In this document: positions 18,050 to 28,018 of the stretch, piece after piece
Layout of the letters: the number at the start of each line of letters is the position of its first letter
Numbering within the stretch: the first letter of the stretch is position 1
Position numbers and translations under genes: made by a program
The notes under the pieces: generated by a model
Database searches by the model: none
What the model saw: the letters and a program-made list of their open reading frames with translations, nothing else
What the model was told of the DNA's origin: nothing
Origin: Paracoccus sp. UBA889
GTDB lineage: Bacteria; Pseudomonadota; Alphaproteobacteria; Rhodobacterales; Rhodobacteraceae
DNA: 64,000 nt
Reading direction: 5' to 3'
NCBI GenBank assembly: GCA_002294185.1
Contig: DBFD01000076.1
Span: 11,361 to 75,360 of the forward strand

Positions 18050-18084
18050 CTTGTCAGCAATCGCCCGCGGGCCGGGACGCGATG

Positions 18085-20382
18085 TCAATTGCCGCCGAGG
18101 ATGCCGTTCAGGGCGCGGCTGAGAGCGTCGTCTGAATTGGCCGAGGTCGAGCTGCCCGGCGTTTGTGGCGCGCTGCCGCCCACCTCGGTCGGGGCCGCGC
18201 CAATGATTCGGCCGCGCTGCTGGCTACTGCCCTCGACGCTGTTCATCACGCCCGCCAGCGCCGCCGCCAGCGGATCATCGGCAGAACCCGAAGTGACCAC
18301 TTTCGGCGTCGAATTGCCCTGGGACATGATCACCCCGCTGCCATCGGGCGAAACGGTGGACAGCGGCAGTTCGGGCAGGCCTTCGTGAATATCGGTCATC
18401 ACCGCCTGCCAGATCTCGGCCGGCAATCCGCCGCCGGTCACGCCCTTCAGCGGCGTGTTGTCGTCATAGCCCATCCAGACGCCGACGACATATTGTTCGG
18501 TAAAGCCAACGAACCAGGCGTCGCGGTAGCTGCTGGTCGTGCCGGTCTTTCCGGCGGCCGGGCGCGAGCCCAGCTTGGCCCGCTTGCCGGTGCCCGAATC
18601 GATCACCTGCTGCATCATGTAGATCAGCTGACCGGCCGCGCGCGGGCTGATCACCCGCTGGCCCAGGCCGCCCAACTGCCCCATCAGCGGCTGGTCGTCG
18701 CCCTTGATGGACAATTCGACCAGGCCATAGGGCGCGACCGAGGTGCCGCCATTGCGGATCCCGGCATAGGCACCGGTCAGTTCCAGCAGCGTGGCCTCGG
18801 AGGCGCCAAGGGCCAGCGAGGGGCTTGTGGTCAGGTTGCTGACGATGCCGAAATCACTGGCCACCCGGCGCACCGCATCGCGTCCCACGATCTCTTGCAG
18901 GCGGACCGTCGCGGTGTTCAGCGAGTTCTTCAGCGCCGTCTCCAGCGTCACGTTACCATAGAAGCGGCGGGTATAGTTCTTTGGCGACCAGTTTTTTCCG
19001 CCGGGGATGCGGATCGTGATCGGCCCGTCCTCAATGATGTCCGAGGGCGAATATCCCGCCTCCAGCGCCGCGGCATAGACGAAGGGCTTGAAACTGGACC
19101 CGGTCTGCCGCTTGGCCTGGATGGCGCGGTTGAAGGCCCCGTTCACGGTGTTGTCGCGACCGCCGATCATCGCGCGCACCGCGCCATCGGCGGACATCAC
19201 CACGACGGCGGCCTCGGCCTTGCTGTTGCCGCCCAGCTTCTCGTCGAAAATCCGTTTCAGTGCGCGTTCGGCCGCCCGCTGGATGTCCTGATCGAAGGTG
19301 GTCTTGATGGTAATGTCGTCGGTCGTCTCGCTGGTCAGGAAACCGGGGCCCGAATCCATGACCCAATCGGCGAAATAGCCGCCCGCGCGGGCCTGCGCCG
19401 CCTTGGACAGGACCGCCGGATTCGCCTTGGCTTCGGCATATTGCTTGTCGTTCAGATAGCCCTGCTGTTTCATCAGATCCAGGATCACATCGGCCCGACC
19501 CTGGCTGCGTTCCAGATCGGCGGTCGGCGCGAAATAGCTGGGAGCCTTGAGCAGCCCGGCCAGCATCGCGGCCTCGGCCGGGGTCACATCGGTTGCGGGC
19601 TTGTTGAAATACCGCTCGCTCGCCGCCTCGAAGCCGCGCGCGCCGGCCCCCAGATAGGACCGGTTCATGTAGATGTTGAGGATGTCTTGCTTGGAATACT
19701 TGGCCTCCAGCGCGAAGGCGAAGGGGACCTCCTTGACCTTGCGCCACAGGCTGCCGACGCGGCAGCTGGCCTCGAATTCGGCCTCGTTCTTCCAGCGGAT
19801 CGGATCGAATGTCTCGCCGAGGCACAAAAGCTTGGCCACCTGCTGGGTAATGGTCGAACCGCCATTGCCTTCCAGCGGACCGCGGCCTTCGGCAAGGTTG
19901 ATCCGGATCGCGCCCGCGATACCCCGCGGGCTGACGCCCAGATGGCTGTAGAATCGACGGTCCTCGGTCGCGACCACCGCATCGCGCAGGACCGGGGCGG
20001 TTTTCTCGCCGGTGACGGTGCCGAATGTCTCGCCCCGCCAGGCAAAGACGCGGCCCTCGCGATCCAGCATGGTGACCGATCCGCGCGCACGCGCGTCGAA
20101 CAATTCCTTCGCGTCGGGCAGGCCCGCATAATAATAGGCCGAGGCCCCGCCGATGATCAGCAGAACCACCATCGTCAGCCGCCAGAACGAACCCCACAGG
20201 ATGCGCCAGAACAGCCAGACCGTGCCCGCGACGGCCCGCACGACGACATTGCCCCGCTTGCGCTGGTTCGGCTTGTGCCGGCGCACGGCCGATTTCGAGG
20301 CCGCTGCGGCCTTGGGAGAACTGCGCTTGTCGGCAACAGGGCTTTTGCCCGTGCGCTTCGGGGTGCCGGTCGGTCGTTTCAT
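18085..20382 (-). CDS. mrcA: Bifunctional penicillin-binding protein 1A-type
   Basis: This 765-residue class A PBP polymerises and cross-links peptidoglycan. A basic cytoplasmic tail (about 65 residues, rich in Lys/Arg/Ser) precedes one membrane helix (about 70-87). The glycosyltransferase domain has EDRRFYSH (140-147) and GGSTITQQ (174-181). The transpeptidase domain has S429-x-x-K432 in GSSFKPF, S487-L-N489 and K612-T-G. All catalytic residues are intact. The last 60 residues are Ser/Gly/Ala rich and probably disordered. It is followed by its own terminator and is monocistronic. Confidence 0.93.
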   Translation of the reverse strand: MKRPTGTPKRTGKSPVADKRSSPKAAAASKSAVRRHKPNQRKRGNVVVRAVAGTVWLFWRILWGSFWRLTMVVLLIIGGASAYYYAGLPDAKELFDARARGSVTMLDREGRVFAWRGETFGTVTGEKTAPVLRDAVVATEDRRFYSHLGVSPRGIAGAIRINLAEGRGPLEGNGGSTITQQVAKLLCLGETFDPIRWKNEAEFEASCRVGSLWRKVKEVPFAFALEAKYSKQDILNIYMNRSYLGAGARGFEAASERYFNKPATDVTPAEAAMLAGLLKAPSYFAPTADLERSQGRADVILDLMKQQGYLNDKQYAEAKANPAVLSKAAQARAGGYFADWVMDSGPGFLTSETTDDITIKTTFDQDIQRAAERALKRIFDEKLGGNSKAEAAVVVMSADGAVRAMIGGRDNTVNGAFNRAIQAKRQTGSSFKPFVYAAALEAGYSPSDIIEDGPITIRIPGGKNWSPKNYTRRFYGNVTLETALKNSLNTATVRLQEIVGRDAVRRVASDFGIVSNLTTSPSLALGASEATLLELTGAYAGIRNGGTSVAPYGLVELSIKGDDQPLMGQLGGLGQRVISPRAAGQLIYMMQQVIDSGTGKRAKLGSRPAAGKTGTTSSYRDAWFVGFTEQYVVGVWMGYDDNTPLKGVTGGGLPAEIWQAVMTDIHEGLPELPLSTVSPDGSGVIMSQGNSTPKVVTSGSADDPLAAALAGVMNSVEGSSQQRGRIIGAAPTEVGGSAPQTPGSSTSANSDDALSRALNGILGGN

Positions 20383-20781
20383 GTGGTCCAGATGCCTGCT
20401 TGACTGCCCTGCCGGTTCTTTCTCCGGCCAAGTTGGCCATCAGCATACAGCAAGAATCGGGCAGAGGGAATTCTCCTGACCAATCCGTGAAGGGGCGGTG
20501 TCTTGCCGCCGAAAGCCCGGCTCGTCCGGGAACTTGCCGCGACCGCCGCCTGACGCGGCAAAATCCGCGAACATGCACAGGTGACGGGCAGCGGGCCGCG
20601 GCGCCGAACGCAATCTGCCCGTTTCTTGGGCCTTGGGCAGCCGGCAACGCCAATTTTGAGGCAGCCGATATTTCTGCCGGCGCCGGGCAGCGCGCCGCCT
20701 TGTGCCGAAGCCCCGGAATTTCCGATCAAAGGCCGGATGGCAGCCCGTCCGGCGGCTGCGGCACGGAAGTGAGGTAAACAG
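20383..20781. other. 399-bp gap between divergent mrcA and amtB
   Basis: Promoters for both genes should lie here, but I see no convincing -35/-10 pair, sigma54 GG-GC site or palindrome, and no small gene with a credible start. In particular there is no glnK, which commonly precedes amtB. GAGGTAAACAG next to the amtB ATG supplies its ribosome-binding site. Confidence 0.5.
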
Positions 20782-22110
<1,329 letters not shown>

Positions 22111-22127
22111 GCCGGGGCATTTCCCCG

Positions 22128-22160
22128 AAAGGGCGGGTTGCGCAAGCGGCCCGCCCTTTT
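22128..22160 (+). terminator. Intrinsic terminator after amtB
   Basis: AAAGGGCGGG (22128-22137) pairs with CCCGCCCTTT (22150-22159) around a 12-nt loop, followed by T. It starts 18 nt after the amtB stop. Because the arms end in A and T runs it may also stop transcripts of the convergent polyprenyl synthase gene. Confidence 0.75.
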
Positions 22161-22216
22161 GTCACGTCCGTCCCCGAGGCTTCTGCGGGCGGTGCCGGAA
22201 AATGCGGACGAAACGC

Positions 22217-23218
22217 TCAGGCGACGCGGCTGACGACGAAATCCGCCAGATCCGACAGCATGTCCCGGACCGGATGATCGGGCAGCTCTGCCAGTGCCGA
22301 TTTCGCGCGCTCGGCCCAGTCCATCGCATCCGCCCGCGCGGCCCGCATCGAACCGTGCCGGTCCAGCAGGCGCAGGGCCTGCTCCAGATCCCCATCGTGC
22401 TGGTCGCCAGCCTCGATCACCCGCGCCCAGAAGGCCCGCTCGGCGGGATCGGCGCTGGCGACGGCCTTGATCACCGGCAGGGTCAGCTTGCGTTCGCGAA
22501 AGTCGTCACCGACATTCTTGCCGATCGTCTCGGTCGCGCCGCCGTAATCCAGGAGGTCGTCAACGATCTGGAAGGCGATCCCCAGGGCGTCGCCATAGTC
22601 GAACAGCGCCCGCACCTGGGCCTCGGGCGCGCCGGCGATCACGCCGCCGACTTCGGTCGCCGCCGAAAACAGCGCCGCCGTCTTGCCCCGCACCACCTGC
22701 AGATAGACGCTTTCATCGGTTCCCAGATCCTGCGCGGCAGTCAGTTGCAGCACCTCGCCCTCGGCGATGGTGGCGCTGGCATTGGCAAGGATTTCCAGCG
22801 TGCGCAGGTTGCCGGGCTCGACCATCAGCTGGAAGCTGCGGGCAAAGAGATAATCACCCACGAGGACCGAGGACTTGTTGTCCCACAACAGGTTCGCGGT
22901 GGGCCGGCCGCGCCGCTGCCGGCTTTCATCGACCACGTCGTCATGCAGCAGGGTGGCGGTGTGAATGAACTCGACCGTCGCGGCCAGATGAACATGGTAG
23001 GGCCCGTCATATCCCGCCAGTTTCGCCGCCGCCAGTGTCAGCATCGGGCGCAGCCGCTTGCCGCCCGCCTCGATCAGATGCGCGGTCACTTCCGGGATGC
23101 GCGGCGCATGGCGGCTGGCCATGCGCTGCCGGATCAGGGCGTTCACCGCCTCCATCTCGGACGCCAGCGCCTCGGCCAGACGGTCCAGCGGTTTCTGGAC
23201 GTTTTCGTTCACACCCAT
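22217..23218 (-). CDS. ispB: Polyprenyl diphosphate synthase (probably decaprenyl)
   Basis: The 333-residue all-helical trans-prenyltransferase extends farnesyl diphosphate with isopentenyl diphosphate to make the ubiquinone side chain. The first Asp-rich motif is Asp93-Asp94-x-x-Asp97 in LLHDDVVDESR and the second is Asp220-Asp221-x-x-Asp224. GGKRLRP near residue 55 binds isopentenyl diphosphate. Decaprenyl is inferred from the Q10 of related genera, not read from the sequence. I start at ATG 23216-23218, spaced 7 nt from GGGA; an ATG two codons upstream is also possible. Divergent from DUF2007. Confidence 0.92.
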   Translation of the reverse strand: MGVNENVQKPLDRLAEALASEMEAVNALIRQRMASRHAPRIPEVTAHLIEAGGKRLRPMLTLAAAKLAGYDGPYHVHLAATVEFIHTATLLHDDVVDESRQRRGRPTANLLWDNKSSVLVGDYLFARSFQLMVEPGNLRTLEILANASATIAEGEVLQLTAAQDLGTDESVYLQVVRGKTAALFSAATEVGGVIAGAPEAQVRALFDYGDALGIAFQIVDDLLDYGGATETIGKNVGDDFRERKLTLPVIKAVASADPAERAFWARVIEAGDQHDGDLEQALRLLDRHGSMRAARADAMDWAERAKSALAELPDHPVRDMLSDLADFVVSRVA

Positions 23219-23293
23219 GGCCATATCCCGTTTCTGGCCCAACGCATTGCCATGCCATCGACAATTGCGCAACCGCCGCCTATCGTCTGACCC

Positions 23294-23503
23294 ATGAAAG
23301 AGCTTTTTCGCAGCACCGATCCTGTCCGAATCTCGCACGCCGTGGCGCTGCTGGAGGCCGAGGACATTCCGACCTTCGAACTGGACCAGCACATGAGCGT
23401 TCTGGAAGGCTCGATCGGGGTGCTGCCACGCCGCCTGATGGTCGCGGACCGAGACGAATTCATGGCCCGCGCGATCATGCGCAACGCCGGTCTGGATGAG
23501 TGA
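23294..23503 (+). CDS. DUF2007 small protein
   Basis: The 69-residue protein starts MKELFRSTDPVRISHAVALLEAEDIP, typical of the DUF2007 (putative signal-transducing, PII-like ferredoxin fold) family. GVLPRRLMVADRDE marks the second half. The role is unknown. The gene overlaps the following methyltransferase by 8 bp, so the two are translationally linked, an arrangement that seems common in related genera. It is divergent from ispB, with 75 bp between the starts. Confidence 0.82.
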   Translation: MKELFRSTDPVRISHAVALLEAEDIPTFELDQHMSVLEGSIGVLPRRLMVADRDEFMARAIMRNAGLDE

Positions 23504-24254
23504 TACGCGCGAAGACGGCTTTCTGGACGGGCGTTTGCGGCTTGCACAGCCTGTCCGGGGCTATCGATCGGGCGCCGATGCGGTGATGCTGGCGGCGGCC
23601 TGCCCGGCCGAGGCGGGGCAATCGGTGCTGGAGCTGGGCTGCGGGGCGGGAATCGCCAGCCTGTGCCTGGGCTGGCGGGTGCCGAACCTGGCGCTGACCG
23701 GGCTGGAACGGCAAGGGGTTTACGCCGAACTGGCGCGGCAAAACGCCGCGCGGAACGGCATCGCGATGCGGGTCGTGGTGGGCGATCTGATGCGGATGCC
23801 GTCGGGACTGCGTACCGAAAGCTTCGATCACGTCATCGCGAATCCCCCCTATTTCCTGGGTGGCACAGCCGCCGCGGAACCCGGTCGGGCCGAAGCGCGC
23901 CACGAGGATGCGCCGCTGCGGGCATGGATCGACGCTGGCCTGCGTCGATTGCGGCCGGGCGGGCGGATCACGCTGATCCAGCGATCCGACCGGTTGGCGG
24001 GGCTGGTTGCCGCGCTGGATCAGCGCGCGGGCGGGCTGACGATCCTGCCCATCGCCGCCCGGCGGGGTCGCGAGGCCGGGCGCGTCCTTGTCGTCGCCCG
24101 CAAGGGCGCGCGCGCGCCGCTGCGCTTGCTTGCGCCCTTCGTGATGCATCAGTCAGACCGCCACTCGGCCGATCGCGAAGACCTGACCCCGGCCGCGCAG
24201 GCGGTTCTTCGCGAAGGCGCGCCGATTGCGGAACTATTTGCGAAAGTCCCGTGA
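23496..24254 (+). CDS. tRNA1(Val) (adenine-N6)-methyltransferase-like protein
   Basis: This 252-residue class I SAM methyltransferase resembles TrmN6/YfiC. Features in order are the N-terminal RLRLAQPVRGYRSGADAVMLAA, the SAM-binding motif I VLELGCGAGIASL and the amino-methyltransferase motif IV ANPPYF. NPPY marks enzymes that act on planar exocyclic amines, fitting adenine N6. The tRNA target is inferred from the family. It overlaps DUF2007 by 8 bp. A YdcH-like gene with its own strong ribosome-binding site follows 61 bp downstream. Confidence 0.85.
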   Translation: MSDTREDGFLDGRLRLAQPVRGYRSGADAVMLAAACPAEAGQSVLELGCGAGIASLCLGWRVPNLALTGLERQGVYAELARQNAARNGIAMRVVVGDLMRMPSGLRTESFDHVIANPPYFLGGTAAAEPGRAEARHEDAPLRAWIDAGLRRLRPGGRITLIQRSDRLAGLVAALDQRAGGLTILPIAARRGREAGRVLVVARKGARAPLRLLAPFVMHQSDRHSADREDLTPAAQAVLREGAPIAELFAKVP

Positions 24255-24315
24255 CAGAATCGAAAAGCTGTGCTGCAATCGTCCCTGTTCGACACAACCT
24301 TTAGAGGAGGACGCA

Positions 24316-24480
24316 ATGTCGGTTACTTCCCATGTCGAGGAACTTCGCAGAAAGCACCAGAACCTTTCGGATGCCGTTGAGAGGGCACAGAAAAGTCCTG
24401 GGTCCAGCGATCTCGAAATTACCGCGATGAAGCGCGAGAAGCTTCGCATCAAGGAAGAAATTACCCGGCTGTCCCACTAA
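24316..24480 (+). CDS. YdcH-like small coiled-coil protein (DUF465)
   Basis: The 54-residue protein, starting MSVTSHVEELRRKHQNLSD and ending AMKREKLRIKEEITRLSH, matches the DUF465/YdcH family: two short amphipathic helices forming a coiled coil. Function is unknown, although members are abundant in Alphaproteobacteria. AGAGGAGG lies 6 nt before ATG 24316, the strongest ribosome-binding site in the window, suggesting high expression. A hairpin terminator follows 29 bp after the stop. Confidence 0.85.
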   Translation: MSVTSHVEELRRKHQNLSDAVERAQKSPGSSDLEITAMKREKLRIKEEITRLSH

Positions 24481-24509
24481 CCTGTTGAACGGTTTCATGT
24501 TTCTGAAAG

Positions 24510-24534
24510 CGGCCCGCACCATCGGTGCGGGCCG
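24510..24534. terminator. Bidirectional terminator hairpin
   Basis: CGGCCCGCACC and GGTGCGGGCCG form a perfect 11-bp stem with a 3-nt ATC loop between the convergent YdcH-like and phaB genes. T-rich flanks are weak on both sides, with TTTC on the minus strand, so it may end both transcripts. Confidence 0.65.
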
Positions 24535-24560
24535 TGTCATGTTGTCGCCTGGTTGGGACG

Positions 24561-25286
24561 TCAGACGAAGAATTGCCCGCCATTGGCGCTGATGGTCGAG
24601 CCGGTGATGAAGCCCGCGTCATCCGAGGCCAGAAACACCACGCAGCGCGCGATTTCCTCGGGCTCGCCCAGGCGGCCCACGGGGATCTGCGGAATGATGC
24701 GTTCGTTCAGCACCTTTTCATCGATGGCGCGGACCATTTCGGTCCCGATATAGCCGGGGCAGATCGCGTTGACGGTGATGCCCGCCCGCGCGCCCTCCTG
24801 TGCCAGCGCCTTGGTAAAGCCCAGATCCCCGGCCTTGGATGCGGAGTAGTTCGCCTGGCCTGCCTGACCCTTCTGGCCGTTGATCGAGCTGATATTGATG
24901 ACCCTGCCGAATTTGCGATCGCGCATTCCGCCCCAGGCGGGGTGGGTCATGTTGAACAGGCCGGTCAGGTTGGTGTCGATCACTTCGCGCCATTGCTGCG
25001 GCGTCATCTTGTGGAACATCGCGTCGCGCGTGATGCCCGCATTGTTGACCAGCACCGCGATCGGACCCATCTCGTCCTCGATCTGCTTCAGGCCGGCGAC
25101 ACAGGCATCGTAATCGGCGACCGACCACTTGTAGGTCTTGATCCCGGTTTCATCGGTAAAGGCCTTCGCGGCCTCGTCATTGCCGGCGTAAATGGCCGCT
25201 ACCTGATAGCCTGCCTCTTTCAGCGCCTTCGAGATGGCCGCGCCGATACCTCGCGATCCCCCTGTGACTACGGCGACTTTCGACAT
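24561..25286 (-). CDS. phaB: Acetoacetyl-CoA reductase
   Basis: The 241-residue short-chain dehydrogenase reduces acetoacetyl-CoA to (R)-3-hydroxybutyryl-CoA with NADPH for polyhydroxybutyrate. The cofactor loop is TGGSRGIG (residues 8-15) and the active site is Ser134, Tyr147 and Lys151. GITRDAMFHKM and the C-terminal GSTISANGGQ are typical of PhaB rather than FabG. It lies 88 bp downstream of phaA on the same strand with a hairpin between them, so the two make the standard phaA-phaB order. A polymerase gene is not in the window. Confidence 0.94.
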   Translation of the reverse strand: MSKVAVVTGGSRGIGAAISKALKEAGYQVAAIYAGNDEAAKAFTDETGIKTYKWSVADYDACVAGLKQIEDEMGPIAVLVNNAGITRDAMFHKMTPQQWREVIDTNLTGLFNMTHPAWGGMRDRKFGRVINISSINGQKGQAGQANYSASKAGDLGFTKALAQEGARAGITVNAICPGYIGTEMVRAIDEKVLNERIIPQIPVGRLGEPEEIARCVVFLASDDAGFITGSTISANGGQFFV

Positions 25287-25339
25287 GAATACCCCTCCTG
25301 AATTATCGTGTCGTTGAAATCTTGCTATCCAAACAGATG

Positions 25340-25366
25340 CCGGCGCGCAACATCATTGCGCGCCGG
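25340..25366 (-). terminator. Intercistronic stem-loop between phaA and phaB
   Basis: A perfect 11-bp stem (CCGGCGCGCAA with TTGCGCGCCGG, loop of 5) begins 8 nt after the phaA stop. It lacks a real T run on the minus strand, so it may act as a leaky terminator or an RNA-stability element rather than a full stop. Confidence 0.5.
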
Positions 25367-25374
25367 TGTCGCGA

Positions 25375-26547
25375 TCAGCGCTCCAGGCACATGGCGACGC
25401 CCATGCCGCCGCCGATGCACAGGGTTGCCAGGCCTTTCTTCGCGTCGCGGCGCTTCATCTCGAACAGCAGCGTGTTCAGGATGCGGCAGCCCGAGGCGCC
25501 GATCGGGTGGCCGATGGCGATGGCGCCGCCGTTCACGTTCACGATCGAAGGATCCCACCCCATATCCTTGTTCACCGCGCAGGCCTGGGCTGCAAAAGCC
25601 TCGTTCGCCTCGACCAGATCCAGATCGCGGACCGACCAGCCGGCCTTTTCCAGCGCCTTGCGGCTGGAGGGAATCGGCCCGGTTCCCATGATCGCCGGAT
25701 CCAGGCCCGCGGTGGCATAGGACGCGATGCGCGCCAGCGGCGTCAGCCCGCGGCGGTTTGCCTCGTCCTCGGTCATCACCATCACCGCGGCGGCGCCGTC
25801 GTTCAGCCCCGAGGCGTTCGCGGCCGTGACCGATCCATCCTTGGTGAATGCGGGACGCAGCTTCTGCATCGCTTCCAGCGTCGCACCGGGGCGGATATAT
25901 TCGTCCTTGTCCACGATCGTGTCGCCTTTCCGGGTCTTGACGGTATAGGCCACGATCTCGTCGTCGAAGCGCCCCTCGTTCTGGGCCGCCTCGGCCTTGT
26001 TCTGGCTTGCGACGGCGAATTCGTCCTGGGTGTCGCGGCCGATCTGCCACTTTTCGGCCACGTTCTCGGCGGTCTGGCCCATGTGGTAGTTGTTGAAGGC
26101 GTCCCACAGGCCGTCGCGGATCATCGTATCGACCATCTTCACGTCGCCCATCTTCTGCCCGGCCCGCAGATAGGCCGCGTGCGTTGCCAGCGACATGCTT
26201 TCCTGGCCGCCCGCCAGAACGATCGTCGCATCGCCCAGCATGACCTGCTGGGCGGCCAGAGCCACCGCCCGCAGACCCGATCCGCACACCTGATTGATCA
26301 GCCAGGCGGCCGATTCCTGCGGCAGGCCGGCATTGATATGCGCCTGACGGGCGGGGTTCTGACCCTGACCGCCGGTCAGCACCTGACCAAGAATGGTTTC
26401 GCTGACCTCGGCGGGGTCGATCCCGGCGCGGGAAACGACCTCTTTCAGGACGGCCGAGCCCAGATCGTGGGCCGGAATGTTGGCAAACGATCCCAGAAAG
26501 CTGCCGACCGGCGTGCGGGCGGCGGAAACGATAACGGCTTTGGTCAT
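25375..26547 (-). CDS. phaA: Acetyl-CoA C-acetyltransferase (beta-ketothiolase)
   Basis: This 390-residue thiolase joins two acetyl-CoA to acetoacetyl-CoA, or runs in reverse. The acylated nucleophile is Cys88 in [10 protein letters not shown]. His347 in IGHPIGASG and Cys377 in [10 protein letters not shown] complete the active site. It starts [17 protein letters not shown], the usual biosynthetic thiolase opening, after a GGAAGGAG ribosome-binding site. It leads the phaA-phaB unit. Its acetoacetyl-CoA could also connect to the HMG-type cleavage module about 20 kb downstream; that link is inference. Confidence 0.95.
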   Translation of the reverse strand: MTKAVIVSAARTPVGSFLGSFANIPAHDLGSAVLKEVVSRAGIDPAEVSETILGQVLTGGQGQNPARQAHINAGLPQESAAWLINQVCGSGLRAVALAAQQVMLGDATIVLAGGQESMSLATHAAYLRAGQKMGDVKMVDTMIRDGLWDAFNNYHMGQTAENVAEKWQIGRDTQDEFAVASQNKAEAAQNEGRFDDEIVAYTVKTRKGDTIVDKDEYIRPGATLEAMQKLRPAFTKDGSVTAANASGLNDGAAAVMVMTEDEANRRGLTPLARIASYATAGLDPAIMGTGPIPSSRKALEKAGWSVRDLDLVEANEAFAAQACAVNKDMGWDPSIVNVNGGAIAIGHPIGASGCRILNTLLFEMKRRDAKKGLATLCIGGGMGVAMCLER

Positions 26548-27108
26548 GGCGGGCTCCTTCCCATCAGCGCCGGAATTGCGGCGAATCGAGGCTAGGATGC
26601 GGGTTCGTACCGTCAGGTCAAGCAGATCGGGTCCCGGCGCGCGCCTGCTGGCAGCCCGGAGGGGGGCGGCGCGACGCGAAATGACGCCTGGCGGGCCCCA
26701 GTTTTCCGCGATCCCATGGGCGCCTTGCAGACCCGGGCGACCTCCGCCCCGCCCAGAAGATCGGCACCGCCGCGCAGGCCGAATCCCGGATTGACCGGCC
26801 TTCGCTTTGCGCGATGGGATCTCCGATCCGAAATCTCCTCCATGATGTCTCCGCCTTCTGGCCGCAATTGCGCCGTTCGAGCCCTTGGCCTGACACGGGC
26901 CCGATCAGGGCGACCGACGGCGCCGACGGTTACTCTGTCTGCGCGGCGTCACAGGGTCTAGGCGGCGCCACCGGTCGCGCAATGCGCGGCCCGGCGGAAG
27001 CGACCGCGCCGGGCTGTGCCCGGGGCGCGCGCGTTTTCCGGCGGTGTCCCGGCCGGATCGCGATCCATGCGATCCGTGTTCGGATTGCCGGATACCCGCA
27101 CGACGGCC
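26548..27108. other. 560-bp gap with no recognised gene
   Basis: Apart from the presumed phaA promoter I see nothing I can name. An 84-codon minus-strand frame at 26613-26867 (starting [16 protein letters not shown]) has a modest ribosome-binding site before its internal ATG, but its composition is Arg/Gly/Pro rich and it resembles no family I know. I do not call it. The region is very GC-rich, with small inverted repeats but no terminator-like structure. Confidence 0.4.
26592..26621 (-). promoter_or_regulatory. Predicted phaA promoter
   Basis: On the minus strand TTGACC (26616-26621) and TCCTAG (26592-26597) are 18 nt apart, about 45 bp before the phaA ATG. The -35 is good and the -10 is weak. 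Confidence 0.35.
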
Positions 27109-27924
27109 TCAGCGGCGCGCCACCGAAGGCGGAGTCTTCCAGGGTGGCGCAATCGTCGGGGCGCCGAAATAATAGCCCTGCAGGCAGTCGATGCCGCTGT
27201 CGATGAGAAAGCTTGCATCCTCGGCCGTTTCCACCGATTCCGCGACGGTGAACATGTCGAAATGATGCGCGATGGACATCAGCGCGCGAGTCAGCACCTG
27301 ATTGTCCGGATGCTCGGCGATCTCGCGGATGAATTGCCCGTCGATCTTGATCATGTCGAAACAGAAATCGCGCAGATAGCGGAACGAGGTATAGCCCGCG
27401 CCGAAATCATCCAGCGCCAAGCTGATCCCGTGCCGCTGCACCTCCCGCATGAAATTCCGGACCTGATCGGGCATCCCCATGGCCGAGCTTTCGGTGATCT
27501 CCAGAATCAGCCGCTCGCCCATATGCGGATCGGCCGAAATTCCGTCGCGCAGCGTCCGAATCCAGTCGGGATAGCCGATCGAGCGTGCCGACATGTTGAC
27601 CGAGAGGCGCAGGCAGGGATCCTCGGCCAGGGCCTGAAGGCCCAGCGACAGGGACAGACAATCGATCTGGCGGCCCAGTTCGGTCGTTTCGGCCACCGGC
27701 ATGAAGTCGCGCAGCGGCACGATCCGGCCGCTGTCGTCGATGATGCGGATCAACCCTTCGTAGAAGGCCGGCCGACCCGGCTGGGCGGCCTGCACGATCG
27801 GCTGATAGGCAAGGACCCCATTGCCCTTTTCCACCGCCAGGCGCACGGCGGGCAGCGTGATGCGGCTTTGCTGATCCATCGCATAGTCCAGCGGCGATCC
27901 TCTGGGTGGGGTGCCTTCCTTCAC
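27109..27924 (-). CDS. EAL-domain cyclic-di-GMP phosphodiesterase
   Basis: The 271-residue protein is a single cytosolic EAL domain with no visible sensor or membrane part. The signature is EGL (Glu56-Gly57-Leu58) instead of EAL. All other metal and catalytic positions are present: Asn110, Glu142, Asp172-Asp173 in LDDFGAGYTS, Lys193, Glu229 and Glu232 in AESVET, and Gln249 in LQGYYFG. It should hydrolyse c-di-GMP to pGpG unless the Gly change matters. It stands alone, divergent from tag, so input may come by protein contact. The first 20 residues are poorly conserved and the start could be later. Confidence 0.88.
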   Translation of the reverse strand: MKEGTPPRGSPLDYAMDQQSRITLPAVRLAVEKGNGVLAYQPIVQAAQPGRPAFYEGLIRIIDDSGRIVPLRDFMPVAETTELGRQIDCLSLSLGLQALAEDPCLRLSVNMSARSIGYPDWIRTLRDGISADPHMGERLILEITESSAMGMPDQVRNFMREVQRHGISLALDDFGAGYTSFRYLRDFCFDMIKIDGQFIREIAEHPDNQVLTRALMSIAHHFDMFTVAESVETAEDASFLIDSGIDCLQGYYFGAPTIAPPWKTPPSVARR

Positions 27925-28018
27925 GTCAAGCCTCGTCTTCGGTCGTTTGTTGCACTTTGCCCATGATGTCTTAACCTGAGATGAATTCGCAGCGATTTCT
28001 GGAGTCAGGGTTAACGCT

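Noticed and set aside
18163..20403. Long plus-strand open frame opposite the penicillin-binding protein
   Set aside because: Antisense shadow; no domain, and the opposite strand carries all PBP catalytic motifs.
26613..26867. 84-codon minus-strand frame upstream of phaA
   Set aside because: No family resemblance, Arg/Gly/Pro-rich composition and a weak start; typical of chance frames in GC-rich DNA.
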